From JAQIBY01 sp034658655 (GTDB taxonomy: Bacteria > Bacteroidota > Bacteroidia > Bacteroidales > ML635J-15): a DNA stretch of 64,000 nt. This document shows positions 16,686 through 25,620 of this stretch, one piece after another; the first letter of the stretch is position 1, and each line of letters starts with the position of its first letter. The position numbers and the translations under genes are program-made. The notes beneath the pieces were generated by a model. The model saw only the letters and a list, made by a program, of their open reading frames with translations. It was not told the origin of the DNA and did no database searches. The DNA lies in the NCBI GenBank assembly GCA_034658655.1, contig JAYEFQ010000134.1:8807-72806 (forward strand), in the 5' to 3' direction.

Positions 16686-18530
16686 CTACTCAACGGTTAC
16701 CGATTTTGCCAAATTTCTTGGTTGATCCACATTGCATCCGCGTAAAACTGCAATGAAATAAGATATTAATTGCAATGGAACTACTGATAGTAATGGTGCT
16801 AATGCAAAGTCTGATTCAGGAACTTCAATAACATGATCTGCCATTTTGCTAATCGTGTCATCGCCTTCAGTGACAATGGCAATAATAATCCCTTTTCTAG
16901 CCTTTACCTCTTGGATATTGCTAACTATTTTGTCGTATGATTTATCTTTAGTTGCAACAACAATTACCGGCATGTTTTCATCAATTAGTGCAATGGGACC
17001 ATGCTTCATTTCTGCTGCTGGATATCCTTCTGCATGTATATAGGAGATTTCCTTTAATTTAAGGGCTCCTTCCATGGCAACAGGATATAAATATCCACGC
17101 CCAAGATAAAGTGCATTGGTTGCGTTTTGATATAACTTGCTGATTGCTTCTATTTTATCAGACTTTTTAAGGATTGCAGAAATTTTGTCAGGGATTAATG
17201 CTAGTTCTTCAATTAAATCGCTGTATTCCTGATTGGTTAGCTCTCCGCTTTTTTGCCCAATTTGCATTGCAATCATAGTAAGCACTGTTACTTGTGCGGT
17301 AAATGCTTTGGTTGATGCGACTCCAATTTCTGGTCCGGCATGTGTGTAAACGCCACCGTCAGTTGCACGTGGGATACTTGCGCCAACAACATTACAAACA
17401 CCAAGTACTGTAGCTCCTTTTTTCTTAGCAAGTTCGATGGCTGCCAATGTATCTGCAGTTTCTCCACTTTGACTGATTGCAATTATAACATCATCTTTAT
17501 AAATAATCGGGTCGCGATAGCGAAATTCACTAGCATATTCAACTTCAGTAGGGATGCGGGCAAACTCTTCAATTAGATATTCGCCTACTAAACCTGCATG
17601 ATAACTTGTCCCGCATGCAATGATGATGATGCGTTTTGCATTTGTTAATGCATCCATATTATAATGTAACCCACCGAGTTTTAGTTCATGAGTTACTGGA
17701 TTGATACGACCACGAAAGGTATCGGTAATTGAACGGGGCTGCTCATGTATTTCTTTGAGCATATAATGATCATAACCAGATTTTTCAATTTCATCAACAT
17801 CCAAATCTAATTTATGTACAATCGGTTTTTTCTCGCCTGTATGTTTGCTGTTCAGGTTTTTAAGATTTAATCCGTTTTTACCAATAACAGCCATATCGTT
17901 ATCTTGTAGATAAATAACCGATTTTGTGTGTTCGACAATCGGGGTAGCATCACTAGCTAGAAAATATTCGCCAGAGCCTACACCAATAACGAGTGGGCTC
18001 CCTTTTCGGACAGCAAATAAATGGTCTTTTTCATCTGTGCAAGCAATGACAAGCCCATATGCACCTACTACCTTGCTTAAAGCTAGCTCTACAGCGGTTC
18101 CTGCATCTACATTGCCTTTTAGGTAAATGTATTCAATTAAATTTGCGAGAACTTCAGTATCCGTTTCACTTTTAAATTCGTAACCACGATTAACCAATTT
18201 TATTTTAAGTCGATTGTAATTCTCAATAATCCCATTATGAATGATTATGAATTTTCCGTGCATACTGGTGTGAGGATGCGCGTTTATGTCATTGGGTTCT
18301 CCGTGAGTGGCCCAACGCGTGTGCCCTAGCCCAATGTTGCCTTCAATGTTTTTGCCTTGTACCTCTGTCTCTAAATCAGAAACTTTGCCACGGCATTTGT
18401 ATGTGCTGCAATGGTCGTTTATTAATGCAACACCGGCTGAATCGTAACCGCGATATTCAAGCCTTTTTAGTCCTTTTATTAATATTGGGTATGCTTGTTT
18501 TTCACCAATGTATCCAACTATTCCGCACAT
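16686..18530 (-). CDS. glmS: Glutamine--fructose-6-phosphate aminotransferase GlmS
   Basis: 614 residues, normal length. N-terminal class II glutaminase begins MCGIVGYIG with catalytic Cys2, then GHTRWATHG and ETDTEVLANLIE; two SIS isomerase domains follow (IIACGTSYHAG, AISQSGETADTLAAI, ASTKAFTAQ), ending in LAKSVTVE. It makes glucosamine-6-phosphate for peptidoglycan and LPS. It lies 18 bases after the DUF4270 gene in a minus-strand run. No glmS ribozyme is visible. Confidence 0.97.
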   Translation of the reverse strand: MCGIVGYIGEKQAYPILIKGLKRLEYRGYDSAGVALINDHCSTYKCRGKVSDLETEVQGKNIEGNIGLGHTRWATHGEPNDINAHPHTSMHGKFIIIHNGIIENYNRLKIKLVNRGYEFKSETDTEVLANLIEYIYLKGNVDAGTAVELALSKVVGAYGLVIACTDEKDHLFAVRKGSPLVIGVGSGEYFLASDATPIVEHTKSVIYLQDNDMAVIGKNGLNLKNLNSKHTGEKKPIVHKLDLDVDEIEKSGYDHYMLKEIHEQPRSITDTFRGRINPVTHELKLGGLHYNMDALTNAKRIIIIACGTSYHAGLVGEYLIEEFARIPTEVEYASEFRYRDPIIYKDDVIIAISQSGETADTLAAIELAKKKGATVLGVCNVVGASIPRATDGGVYTHAGPEIGVASTKAFTAQVTVLTMIAMQIGQKSGELTNQEYSDLIEELALIPDKISAILKKSDKIEAISKLYQNATNALYLGRGYLYPVAMEGALKLKEISYIHAEGYPAAEMKHGPIALIDENMPVIVVATKDKSYDKIVSNIQEVKARKGIIIAIVTEGDDTISKMADHVIEVPESDFALAPLLSVVPLQLISYFIAVLRGCNVDQPRNLAKSVTVE

Positions 18531-18548
18531 AGTAAATTAGGTTTTTTG

Positions 18549-19808
18549 TTAAAAATCAGATGTGATAATTTTTATTTGTAATGGAAAATCGGGATGAGCT
18601 CCACCATATATTGCACAGTAATTTGCACTTGTTCTGTTATTAAGGGCAAAAAGCGATAGAAAATTATCTACGGATAAATCTCCACTTAATAAATCCTGTA
18701 AATAAAATGGAATATTAAATGTGTAAGATCCGTCGTCATTAAATTCCCCACCAAAGTGACTTGAGTTCACTTTATAGTCTGTTAAAAATTCATACAATTC
18801 ATCATCATTTTTGTAAACGACAGTTAATTGCTCCGGAATATCAGAGGAATTAAAATAGTCTTTCGCTATGGTAACTTGTAATTGTGCTCTGTTTATCCCT
18901 TTTTCCATGATGGCATTGAATTTAACAGAGTCTTTAATGACAAGTTCTGTTTTAAGCCCTGCGGCTGATTGAATAAATGCATATTCTTGATTATCGGTTT
19001 GATTATTAATTGCATTAATTATTTCAGATGCCCCGCTGGAATAATCATGATCAAACATGTTAATACGAACTGCGTTGCTGTTGATTAAAAAATCATAAAT
19101 CGTCGTATCATTGTAATGCATAATCATTCGAGAATCATCTGATAGCAAGTCAAAGTAAGCAATGCAACCACCGTCAGTACCTGAAGGTATAATCTCAAAA
19201 TATAAGCCTTTTATTGCGCTCAGAAAAGCAACTTCATCTTTATAAATTGTGTTATCAGAAAAAAGCGACAAAAAATCGGGTTCAGATATTGTAAATGCAA
19301 TCGTGTCCTCGCCAGGTTTTGGCATAAAACTGTAAGTTCCAAGTTGCCGGAGCCCCGTACCCACATTATAATCACTATAATAAGTAGACTCAATATCAAA
19401 AACAGTATCTAAAACTTGATAAAGGTTAAATTTGATATTGCTTAAGGTATCACCAAAGTACCCACCATAATTCAATACCATTGACATTGAATCGACATTA
19501 ATGGTTACATCTTCGCTAACATTCCCACTAGATAGCATTATTTGGCTAATAAACGATGCGTCTGTTTGTCCAAAATCACTGTCAACATAAGAACCTAATA
19601 AACTAAGGCTACGCTCATCGGTTGCAACACTATTGTCTCGCACCGTGCGAGTGAAAACACTTAAACTGTCTGTGGCTAAAATGATTTTATCTGATCCTGG
19701 TTGCAGTCCAATTCCAATGTCAGAAGGTTCTGTTTCGCATGCAGTAAAATTAATAAGCACACCAATAATTACGCTTGCGAAAAGGAGCGTTTGAAATAAT
19801 TTCTTCAT
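18549..19808 (-). CDS. DUF4270 family lipoprotein
   Basis: 419 residues with a lipoprotein signal (lipobox FTAC, Cys24). The block PSDIGIGLQPGSDKI and the following LLGSYVDSDFGQTDASFISQ is the DUF4270 signature. The family is Bacteroidota-specific, and in many genomes sits beside a short glycogen-synthase-like gene, as here (7 bases apart). It is probably surface or periplasmic; function is unknown. It lies in the operon that continues into glmS. Confidence 0.88.
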   Translation of the reverse strand: MKKLFQTLLFASVIIGVLINFTACETEPSDIGIGLQPGSDKIILATDSLSVFTRTVRDNSVATDERSLSLLGSYVDSDFGQTDASFISQIMLSSGNVSEDVTINVDSMSMVLNYGGYFGDTLSNIKFNLYQVLDTVFDIESTYYSDYNVGTGLRQLGTYSFMPKPGEDTIAFTISEPDFLSLFSDNTIYKDEVAFLSAIKGLYFEIIPSGTDGGCIAYFDLLSDDSRMIMHYNDTTIYDFLINSNAVRINMFDHDYSSGASEIINAINNQTDNQEYAFIQSAAGLKTELVIKDSVKFNAIMEKGINRAQLQVTIAKDYFNSSDIPEQLTVVYKNDDELYEFLTDYKVNSSHFGGEFNDDGSYTFNIPFYLQDLLSGDLSVDNFLSLFALNNRTSANYCAIYGGAHPDFPLQIKIITSDF

Positions 19809-19815
19809 AAAATAT

Positions 19816-20622
19816 TTACGTCTCTAAAATTTTGTCATAAAACGATGAATAGTTCTGAACGTAGTTTTCTTCATCTTGGTATTCGAGGATAGGTTTTTTT
19901 GATGCTTTTGCGTACTCCAAAAGCACAGGATTAACTGTCTCGCTGCCTAAAATGATTGCATCGGAGTAGTCAATTGCCAGTTTGTTCAGACTTAAATAAT
20001 CTGCATTTTTCAGTGATTCAAGATCTTTGAGTTCTACACCTTCAAATAATGCAGTATTAACAACATTCGGATTGAGGTTGTTTTTAAAATTGTCATCATA
20101 AAGTGAATAAACAATTTTAATGTCGCTAAACAAAGGGTCATCTTTGTATGATTTTTTTAAATATAAAGGGACAAATGCTGAGAACCATCCATGAACATGG
20201 ACAAGGTCTGGGCTCCAACACAATTTTTTAACAGTTTCAATAACTCCGCGCGCATAAAAAACCGCTCGCTTATCGTTGTCTTCAAATTCAATCCCATTTT
20301 TATCTTTGATAACGGCCTTTCTTTTGAAAAAATCTTCATTGTCAATGAAATAAACCTGCATTCTAGCTGCTTGAATTGATGCCACTTTAATAATTAAGGG
20401 GTGGTCGTAATCTTCAATGATGAGATTCATTCCTGATAAACGAATCACCTCGTGAAGCTGGTTGCGCCTCTCGTTGATACTCCCAAATCGAGGCATAAAG
20501 GTTCTAATTTCTTTTCCAGATTCTTGAATGCCTTGCGGTAGGTATCGTCCTATTTTTGACATTGGGCTTTCCGGTAGGTAAGGAGTTATTTCCTGTGCAA
20601 CAAATAAAATCTTTTGTTTCAT
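19816..20622 (-). CDS. Glycogen/starch synthase N-terminal-domain protein
   Basis: 268 residues, about half of a normal GlgA. It matches only the GT5 N-terminal Rossmann domain: ILFVAQEITPYLPE, then SKIGRYLPQG in place of the usual K-x-G-G-L, ARGVIETVKKLCWSPDLVHV, HGWFSAFVPLYLKK. The C-terminal ADP-glucose-binding domain is absent and the frame ends cleanly. Short GlgA-like proteins next to DUF4270 genes are usual in Bacteroidota, so this is a fixed architecture, not a recent truncation. Without the second domain ordinary glycogen synthesis is unlikely; the role is open. Confidence 0.82.
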   Translation of the reverse strand: MKQKILFVAQEITPYLPESPMSKIGRYLPQGIQESGKEIRTFMPRFGSINERRNQLHEVIRLSGMNLIIEDYDHPLIIKVASIQAARMQVYFIDNEDFFKRKAVIKDKNGIEFEDNDKRAVFYARGVIETVKKLCWSPDLVHVHGWFSAFVPLYLKKSYKDDPLFSDIKIVYSLYDDNFKNNLNPNVVNTALFEGVELKDLESLKNADYLSLNKLAIDYSDAIILGSETVNPVLLEYAKASKKPILEYQDEENYVQNYSSFYDKILET

Positions 20623-20650
20623 GATATTAACATGTATTGTTATATGGATA

Positions 20651-20681
20651 CAAAAGTAAACATTTTTAAGGAAATATACAA
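20651..20681 (-). promoter_or_regulatory. Consensus promoter of the glgA-like to tsaE operon
   Basis: On the minus strand TTG (20679-20681), 20 bases, then TACTTTTG (20651-20658), an exact TAnnTTTG match. It lies about 28 bases before the ATG at 20622 and is the only clear promoter seen for the six-gene run down to tsaE. Confidence 0.75.
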
Positions 20682-20733
20682 TTTATACTTTCCTTTGATT
20701 GTTGGGAATATTAAACCAGCAAATGTAACTTTA

Positions 20734-20820
20734 TTATACCGATTGTGATTTAAAACTACAGATATGCTACGTCTATCGGTGTTGATTCTACATCGGCATA
20801 ATACCGGAATTTTTGATTTT
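20734..20820. repeat. Dispersed ~90-bp repeat, copy A
   Basis: Starts TTATACCGATTGTGATT and ends with CTACATCGGCATAATAC plus an A/T-rich tail. It matches the reverse complement of 50613-50710 over nearly its full length, with a shorter middle. Non-coding. Confidence 0.75.
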
Positions 20821-20829
20821 AAAGTGGTA

Positions 20830-20988
20830 TTATAAAAAGATTTTCACCCCGATTTTTAATCCAATCCCGCTCATCGCAAAATTTTCTTTAAGACTTTTTC
20901 CTGATACATCATCAGGGATGTCGATCGTATAATCAAAACTGTTCACATAATCAGTTTCTATTTCATACCTATTTAATTTCAAAAACCG
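20830..20988 (-). pseudogene. C-terminal remnant of an outer-membrane-type protein
   Basis: After a stop at 20989, the minus strand reads 52 codons without a start: YEIETDYVNSFDYTIDI, then KSLKENFAMSG, ending GLKIGVKIFL and TAA. The alternating hydrophobic end is like the last strand of a barrel protein. No upstream part was found, so it looks like the tail of a lost gene. Family not identified; chance cannot be fully excluded. Confidence 0.5.
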
Positions 20989-21030
20989 TTATATTATTTG
21001 TACTTTTGCTTCATGGGGAAAGTCTTTACA

Positions 21031-21097
21031 ATCACGGTTGTCCGGTAAAAATATAATAATGAACTAAAATTAATAAGATTTCTCGGACAACAGTGAT
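21031..21097. repeat. Short inverted-repeat element (MITE-like), copy 1
   Basis: A 67-bp element with 14-bp ends, ATCACGGTTGTCCG at 21031-21044 and CGGACAACAGTGAT at 21084-21097, matching at 13 of 14 positions. The left end plus 35 bases of interior recurs at 30642-30688. It may be an insertion-sequence end or a non-autonomous element. Confidence 0.65.
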
Positions 21098-21296
21098 TTG
21101 ATAATTTAAAAAATGTAAAACAATGGTTACACGAATTTGTAAAAAACAAACTCCCTAAAAACAGAGTTCTAAGCATTACACATAATGACTTTTATAGCGT
21201 GTTTTAAAATTAAATTAGTATAAGAGTGAGCCAGCCAGCCCAACTGGGCGTCAGCGTTGAGCAACAGGCATCGTCTGTTGGTTGTCTCGATTTTTT

Positions 21297-22406
21297 TCAA
21301 TCGATTATTTTATTGATTAGGCAAATGTAAGCGTGGTGAGAGTGATGCGTAAAAATTTTGTCTGGATTATGTGGATGTTTTTTATGATATGCTTCATTTG
21401 GCTGTAGGACAAACGATTGCCCTGTTCGCACATAGTGCATGGAATTCGAAAATTCTGGTAATGTGATTTCCCCAATTGCATTGCAAATTCCTGGTGTTAA
21501 TTTTTCTCCAAAAAAATTTCGATAGTTTTTCAAAGCTTTTTCCGGATGTTTTTTTAGCAATTTGTAGATGCGTTTAAGTGCGATTTGTTTTGGAAGTTTT
21601 TCTTGTTTAAAACGATCACTAACTTTTGCAAATGGATTAATGGCATTGAAATCTTTTGTTGTTTGTACACTTAAAGGCATTTCCGGTACCCAATCCAAAG
21701 GGTTGATAATGTTAAAAGCCCATCCGCCTTGCGTTTTTTGTTCAAAATCGTAGGCAAAGTATAGATTTCCTACACGAGGAGCCGCCGTGCAGTATGTTTT
21801 AATTTTCAAATCACTTGGAAACCTACCGGTGTCGATTTTATGCAAGATTTCTGCGCTTAACAAGTAGGCAATTGCACCGCCTTGACTGTGTCCGGTGATT
21901 ATGATATCTTTAATTCCTGTTTTGTAAATGGAATCAATACGAGGTGCAATGTCTTGCATTAAATAACTGGTACTTATTGTCCAGCCAGTATGTACGTATG
22001 CCTGTGGATTTTCAGAAAAACAGTATGCTAGTTTTTCTCCTTCTGCTGTAATGATTTCTCCTTTGGCAGGAATCATTGCTGCGTAGAAATTAGTAAGCCA
22101 GCTTTCAGATTTCGCTGTGCTTCCTCGCACAGTAATAATTGCGGTATTGTTATTATTACACCATAATTCCCACAAATTATCAAAGGCAATGGTTTCCGAA
22201 CGATATTTACGAGTGAAAGTTTTAGGCTCCGGAATAGGGTTTAAGCTATCGTTTACGTATTTTTCGTTTCCGCCAGTTCTTGCGCTAACAAACATTACTT
22301 CAAGTAACTCTTGTTTGTCAAAGCCTGCATTCAGATTTTGTGCATAAAGCATCGAGCTGAGCGGCAGTAAAATAATTGTTAAAAAATATGCAAGCCTATT
22401 CTTCAT
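21297..22406 (-). CDS. Exported lipase-like alpha/beta hydrolase (class 3 lipase family)
   Basis: 369 residues from ATG 22406 (MKNRLAYFLTIILLPLS...), chosen because it gives a clean signal peptide ending at LYAQ; an upstream frame would extend into the ompA-like gene. The nucleophile elbow is ITGHSQGGAIAYL, followed by YCTAAPRVGN (oxyanion/Asp region) and a late candidate His in DKIFTHHSHHAYI. The family hydrolyses lipid or other esters; substrate unknown. The start overlaps the end of the PorE-like gene by 11 bases, so translation is coupled. Confidence 0.82.
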   Translation of the reverse strand: MKNRLAYFLTIILLPLSSMLYAQNLNAGFDKQELLEVMFVSARTGGNEKYVNDSLNPIPEPKTFTRKYRSETIAFDNLWELWCNNNNTAIITVRGSTAKSESWLTNFYAAMIPAKGEIITAEGEKLAYCFSENPQAYVHTGWTISTSYLMQDIAPRIDSIYKTGIKDIIITGHSQGGAIAYLLSAEILHKIDTGRFPSDLKIKTYCTAAPRVGNLYFAYDFEQKTQGGWAFNIINPLDWVPEMPLSVQTTKDFNAINPFAKVSDRFKQEKLPKQIALKRIYKLLKKHPEKALKNYRNFFGEKLTPGICNAIGEITLPEFSNSMHYVRTGQSFVLQPNEAYHKKHPHNPDKIFTHHSHHAYICLINKIID

Positions 22407-24531
22407 AAATAATATCAGAGTATTCTTCGAGTTCGCCAATAATTCGGAATTCTGTGCGACGATTTTTCGCTCTTCCGTCCTCATTGTCCGTTCCGTCAGA
22501 ATTTGAATTTGGTGCGATTGGGTTTTCCTCACCATATCCTTTGGCAGTCATTTGTTCCTTTGAAATTCCTTTTTCCATCAGACAATTTACAACTGACTCA
22601 GCGCGTTTTTGCGACAATTCCATATTATATTCATTACTACCAACACTATCAGTATGTGAGCTAATTTCAACAATAATTATCGGATGTTTTTTCAGTAATT
22701 TGTAAATTGTATTGTGAATAACGCGTTCTGCTTCTTTCGTAAGTTCTGCTTTGTCATATTCATAATACACATTTTTCAATGTAATTGGCTCAGTAGGGAT
22801 TGTATTTACAATAATTGCATCCATTATGATGGTGTCATCCTGTGTAATTGGTTTGGTTGTTAGGGAAAATACTTTTTCATCCCGATTAAAATCTTTGACT
22901 TTTAGGCGGTAATCGATTCCCTGCTCTAAATTAAACCAAAACCTACCTTTTTCGGTAGAATCTGTTTTGATAAACACTTCTTCGCTAGTTTCCGGGTCTA
23001 TCATAAATAAAGAAACAGGATATTTATGGAGTAATTTTATGGATGCAGTATCTTTGTCTGTAGTTACATGATCGAGTCTCATATCTTGCTCATATTCAGC
23101 ACGAATTGAGTTGTAAAAATCTAAATCAGTAATACCGTAAATTTCTCCGGTTAACCAAATTCGTATGTAATCGCTGTCGATAAATTGGTAAATGTCATCG
23201 CAGCAGGTTTCATGTCTAAGCGATTGTCCGCCCGGCCGATTTGAGACGAAATATCCGGTATATCCTTCTTTATAAACATTGTAATACAGGTCGTCATAGC
23301 TTGAATTGACCGGTTTTTGCATGTTCTTTGGTTTGTTGAGTGATCGACCTGAGCCTCTGGTTTTAAAAATATCTAGTCCACCGATGTTTGTGTGTCCATT
23401 TGATGCAAAATACAACGTTTTTCTGTCAGCATCATAAAATGGTGTGATTTCATCGGCCACGGTATTAATTTTTCGACCACAGTTTCTTGGGCTTTTCCAT
23501 TCTTCACGTCTTGGGTCAAAATAACTGTACCAAATATCCATTCCTCCGTTTGTCCCATCTCTATCTGATATGAAATACAACATATCTGTGTTCCTTCGGG
23601 AAATTCCCACTGCTGGCATGGTTGAGGTGTAGTAGGGGTCATTAATGATTTCGGGTAAAATTTCGGGTGTTTGCCATTGATTGTTTTCCAGTTTTGATAA
23701 CCAGATACGACAAATTATTCGTTCATCAAATTCGCGAGAACAACGTGTGAAGTAGAACCTATTTCCATCGGGAGAAAAGGCTCCGTTTCCAGTATTAAAA
23801 TCTGGGCTATTAATTTGATCAGCTCCAAATTCTCCTGTAATTTTCCATGAATTTCCTTGTTTGTACGCTTGGTAAAATTTCCGTTTTGGAATGCTGTCTT
23901 TTACCGGGTCAAAGTATTTTATATCATCTAATTGCAATGATGCAAAAACCAATCTGTTTTCATCAATAATCATGGGATTAAAGTCAATGTGTTTGTGATT
24001 GATAGGTTTCCCGAGATTATTCACAACGAAGTTCGTATTTAAAGTGTCAGAAAGCACCATTTCTATACCTTCAATTTCTGATCGCATCCTGTCTTTGTAG
24101 TATTTCTGATCTTTACTTTTTATATCTTTTCGATATCGTGTGAAAATATTAAATTCCCTTAGTGCATCTTCATATTTCCCTTGCATTTTTAAGCATTCAG
24201 CATATTTGAACTGAGCTTGAGGATATTTTCTGCGTTTTTCTTTAAATGCTTTGAGATAATAATTTTCAGCTTCTGGATAGTTACGTTCTTTAAAATATAG
24301 TTCCCCTAAAATGAAAAGAATTTTAGCGTTATTAGGTTTTTCTTTGATGTAGGCTGAGAGGTAATCAATTGCAGTAAATAAATCGCCTGCAGCAAGTGCT
24401 TTTTCTCCGTAGCGTTTTAATTGCCGAGGGTTCATTTCGGTCATATCCTGTTGTGCGATTGCGTTTTGGTTAATACCGAAACCAACAAAACACAGCATCA
24501 TTGCAAAAAATAGTTTATGCATAATTTTCAT
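22396..24531 (-). CDS. PorE-like OmpA-family protein (TPR, propeller, OmpA domain)
   Basis: 711 residues, signal peptide ending near AIAQ. Order: TPRs at about 33-150 (GDLFTAIDYLSAYIKEKPNN, GELYFKERNYPEAENYYLKA), a PD40-type propeller at about 180-430 (GAFSPDGNRFYFTR, YFISDRDGTNGGMDIW, LYFASNGHTNIGGLDIF), a carboxypeptidase-regulatory-like region, and an OmpA C-terminal peptidoglycan-binding domain at about 595-705 (VYYEYDKAELT, SSHTDSVGSNEYN, LSQKRAESV, KNRRTEFRI). This order is that of PorE, which tethers T9SS components to peptidoglycan. Unlike PorE no lipobox is evident. The gene lies three bases after a porP gene. Confidence 0.88.
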   Translation of the reverse strand: MKIMHKLFFAMMLCFVGFGINQNAIAQQDMTEMNPRQLKRYGEKALAAGDLFTAIDYLSAYIKEKPNNAKILFILGELYFKERNYPEAENYYLKAFKEKRRKYPQAQFKYAECLKMQGKYEDALREFNIFTRYRKDIKSKDQKYYKDRMRSEIEGIEMVLSDTLNTNFVVNNLGKPINHKHIDFNPMIIDENRLVFASLQLDDIKYFDPVKDSIPKRKFYQAYKQGNSWKITGEFGADQINSPDFNTGNGAFSPDGNRFYFTRCSREFDERIICRIWLSKLENNQWQTPEILPEIINDPYYTSTMPAVGISRRNTDMLYFISDRDGTNGGMDIWYSYFDPRREEWKSPRNCGRKINTVADEITPFYDADRKTLYFASNGHTNIGGLDIFKTRGSGRSLNKPKNMQKPVNSSYDDLYYNVYKEGYTGYFVSNRPGGQSLRHETCCDDIYQFIDSDYIRIWLTGEIYGITDLDFYNSIRAEYEQDMRLDHVTTDKDTASIKLLHKYPVSLFMIDPETSEEVFIKTDSTEKGRFWFNLEQGIDYRLKVKDFNRDEKVFSLTTKPITQDDTIIMDAIIVNTIPTEPITLKNVYYEYDKAELTKEAERVIHNTIYKLLKKHPIIIVEISSHTDSVGSNEYNMELSQKRAESVVNCLMEKGISKEQMTAKGYGEENPIAPNSNSDGTDNEDGRAKNRRTEFRIIGELEEYSDIIYEE

Positions 24532-24534
24532 CTC

Positions 24535-25551
24535 CTAATATCTGTCACAAGGTATTGTAATTCGTTTTAAATCGCTGATAAAATTTGTATAAACAATGCT
24601 TAGCTCAAAGGCGCCACGCATGTTTGTCGCTTTACTAAGTGCAGACACATTTAAGTCATAACTTATTCCTACATCAATTCCCATGACACCAACTCCAAGG
24701 ATAGCGACAATGGCATCGGTGGAGTGAAATTGTGTCCTCATTTGTACACCTGTATATACTTTGTCTAAAAGTTCTTCCAGCGGGAATTTGTATCCAATTA
24801 TTCCGCCGACAAGATAGTTGCTGGCATTTTTTTGGTAATTTGTGTAAAGATTTGGCTTTGCATACCACATCTCTTTTAACGGAATGTATGCATTTGCATT
24901 AAAAGCAAAGCGAGGTGCAAGTTTTGCATCTTCACGAAGGAAAGAAAGTTCTGGGCCATTAATATGGTGTGCACTAAAACCAACTACGGGAATAATATCA
25001 TTAAAATTGCTGGTCCATGCAAGTCCTAAGGTTACATCCGGGTAGTCAATATTTTCATCCCAAGATTCTAGATAATTTGGCATATTTGCATCAAATAATC
25101 CAGATTGGCTGTCATATTGTCCCGGGAAAGTCAGTTGGTCTAGCTCATAGCTATGAATTGTATATCCTGCTTGAATGCCTGCAATAATCGTATGTCCATT
25201 CAAATTGTATTGATACGCAAATGAGAGCATAATTTTGTTTGCAGTTAAATTTGCAGAACCACTTTGGTCATTTAGCACGTAAACTCCGAGACCAATTTCT
25301 CCTTTACGTAATTTAATTGGTTTGTCAAATCCTGCAGAAATTGTTTTGAATGGAGTTCCGACAGCGCTCCATTGATTTCTGTAGTTATTTGTAAACCTCC
25401 AATTGCCATCAAACATCCCTGTATAAGCGGGGTTGACGGATAGTGGCGTTTGGCTGAATTGAGAGAAATGAATGTCTTGTGCATTGACTTGATTTACCCC
25501 CAAAACAACAAATAGCCAAAAAAATGCTTGAAAAAAATGGTTTTTTAGCAT
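24535..25551 (-). CDS. PorP/SprF family type IX secretion outer-membrane protein
   Basis: 338 residues, signal peptide ending near VNAQ, then DIHFSQFSQTPLSVNPAYTG, the PorP/SprF signature, and NNYRNQWSAVGTPF. It differs clearly from the pair at 2315-4314. It is followed by the PorE-like gene (three-base gap) and is divergent from the type B cargo gene at 25621, with both promoters in the 69-base gap. Type B cargo proteins are known to associate with PorP-like barrels and PorE, so these three probably form one surface anchor unit; the pairing is inferred from position. Confidence 0.93.
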   Translation of the reverse strand: MLKNHFFQAFFWLFVVLGVNQVNAQDIHFSQFSQTPLSVNPAYTGMFDGNWRFTNNYRNQWSAVGTPFKTISAGFDKPIKLRKGEIGLGVYVLNDQSGSANLTANKIMLSFAYQYNLNGHTIIAGIQAGYTIHSYELDQLTFPGQYDSQSGLFDANMPNYLESWDENIDYPDVTLGLAWTSNFNDIIPVVGFSAHHINGPELSFLREDAKLAPRFAFNANAYIPLKEMWYAKPNLYTNYQKNASNYLVGGIIGYKFPLEELLDKVYTGVQMRTQFHSTDAIVAILGVGVMGIDVGISYDLNVSALSKATNMRGAFELSIVYTNFISDLKRITIPCDRY

Positions 25552-25572
25552 ATTAATCTTTTATTTATGCTT

Positions 25573-25602
25573 CAAATATAGTATTTTTGTTTGTGTATCC
25601 AA
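25573..25602 (-). promoter_or_regulatory. Consensus promoter for porP-porE-lipase
   Basis: On the minus strand TTG (25600-25602), 19 bases, TATATTTG (25573-25580), an exact consensus. It lies 21 bases before the ATG at 25551. Confidence 0.75.
25582..25589 (+). promoter_or_regulatory. -7 element for the PKD/type B cargo gene
   Basis: TATTTTTG, an exact TAnnTTTG match, one base away from the opposite-strand -7 element. The -33 region has only TTT. The two promoters overlap back to back, so RNA polymerase on one may affect the other. Confidence 0.55.
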
Positions 25603-25620
25603 TTAACTAAAGGGATTATT

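Noticed and set aside
20994..21176. Minus-strand frame of 60 codons across the inverted-repeat element
   Set aside because: It runs straight through the MITE-like element and has no domain or start context; a by-product of the repeat.
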